A stretch of DNA of 52,742 bases, taken from Elusimicrobia bacterium RIFOXYA2_FULL_39_19. GTDB taxonomy: Bacteria > Elusimicrobiota > Endomicrobiia > CG1-02-37-114 > XYA2-FULL-39-19. A program made the position numbers and the translations under genes. The notes under the pieces are model-generated. The model did no database searches, was not told the origin of the DNA, and worked only from the letters and a program-made list of their open reading frames with translations. Each line of letters starts with the position of its first letter. The first letter of the stretch is position 1. The stretch lies in the NCBI GenBank assembly GCA_001800285.1, contig MGVC01000048.1:1-52742 (forward strand), written 5' to 3'. Positions 52,703 to 52,742 of the stretch are shown piece by piece.

Positions 52703-52727
52703 TAATGTCAAAAATCTTTTGACATTA
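52703..52727. repeat. Perfect 11-bp palindrome upstream of the YtxH gene
   Basis: TAATGTCAAAA (52703-52713) and TTTTGACATTA (52717-52727) surround the three bases ATC. Each arm contains TTGACA, facing outwards in opposite directions, so it could be an operator or a pair of divergent -35 boxes. It has no T-run immediately after it on either strand, which argues against a terminator. Confidence 0.6.
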
Positions 52728-52742
52728 TTATGCTTTTTTATA

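Noticed and set aside
52703-52727. The palindrome read as an intrinsic terminator
   Set aside because: Neither strand has an immediate T-run after the stem; the plus strand reads ATTATGC before its Ts.
1-52742. CRISPR arrays, rRNA genes, transposase genes, phage genes
   Set aside because: I looked for regularly spaced direct repeats, rRNA signatures and transposase or phage motifs and saw none; the only repeat-like element is at 40421-40675.

Overview
The window looks like a chromosomal segment of an AT-rich, diderm (Gram-negative-type) bacterium, probably from an uncultured lineage. Evidence for an outer membrane is indirect but consistent: three heptosyltransferase-family (GT9) enzymes, several O-antigen ligase/polymerase-type proteins, a PorV-like outer-membrane barrel and a large secreted protein with a FlgD/type-A-like C-terminal domain. 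The gene mix resembles candidate phyla such as Omnitrophota, Elusimicrobiota or Firestonebacteria. That placement is an impression from gene content, not something the sequence proves. The genome is very compact: almost all genes abut, twelve junctions are ATGA stop/start overlaps, and no gene-free gap exceeds about 280 bases. TGA is used as a stop codon, so the code is the standard bacterial one.

Region 1 (about 154-21321, plus strand) is a cell-surface polysaccharide locus. It holds a DUF362 protein, a two-domain oxidoreductase, a glycosyltransferase, an SDR epimerase, a nucleotide-sugar dehydrogenase, a methyltransferase, an O-antigen polymerase/ligase-type protein, a MurJ/MviN-family flippase, a GT-C-like membrane protein, a second GT4, three GT9 enzymes and a polyprenol-phosphate mannose synthase-like GT2. 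A second transcription unit starts at a clear promoter near 17042. It encodes the initiating polyprenyl-phosphate sugar-phosphate transferase, a GDP-mannose pyrophosphorylase-like nucleotidyltransferase, a mannose-6-phosphate isomerase-type cupin and a phosphohexomutase. Together these could make precursors, load the lipid carrier, extend, flip and polymerise a glycan. Region 2 (21343-23797) is metK-ahcY, which makes SAM and removes SAH, ending in a strong intrinsic terminator.

Region 3 (23863-30097) is a two-gene unit: a 1736-residue secreted beta-helix/Ig-repeat protein followed, with an ATGA overlap, by a PorV/PorQ-family protein. This looks like a type IX-secretion-like cargo and its outer-membrane partner, and it is the most interesting system in the window. 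Region 4 (30128-34270) holds rmuC, tRNA-Glu(CTC), tRNA-Leu(CAA), an alpha/beta hydrolase, argF, cutA and def.

Region 5 (34282-47263, minus strand) is a long run read leftward from a strong promoter at 47301-47329: yebC-ruvC-ruvA-ruvB, a histone-deacetylase-family hydrolase, queH, a SpoIID/LytB protein, queA, a structured intergenic repeat, tgt, a secreted HEAT-repeat protein, yajC-secD-secF, an unknown 189-residue protein and a DUF374 acyltransferase. It joins Holliday-junction processing, queuosine tRNA modification and the Sec accessory complex. Region 6 (47340-52677, minus strand) has two adjacent O-antigen-ligase/TPR fusion proteins, tRNA-Thr(CGT), tRNA-Phe(GAA) and a small YtxH protein. 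Three gene starts (ruvA, tgt and the larger O-antigen-ligase/TPR gene) are set here inside the longest open frame because of overlaps, ribosome-binding sites or a tRNA.
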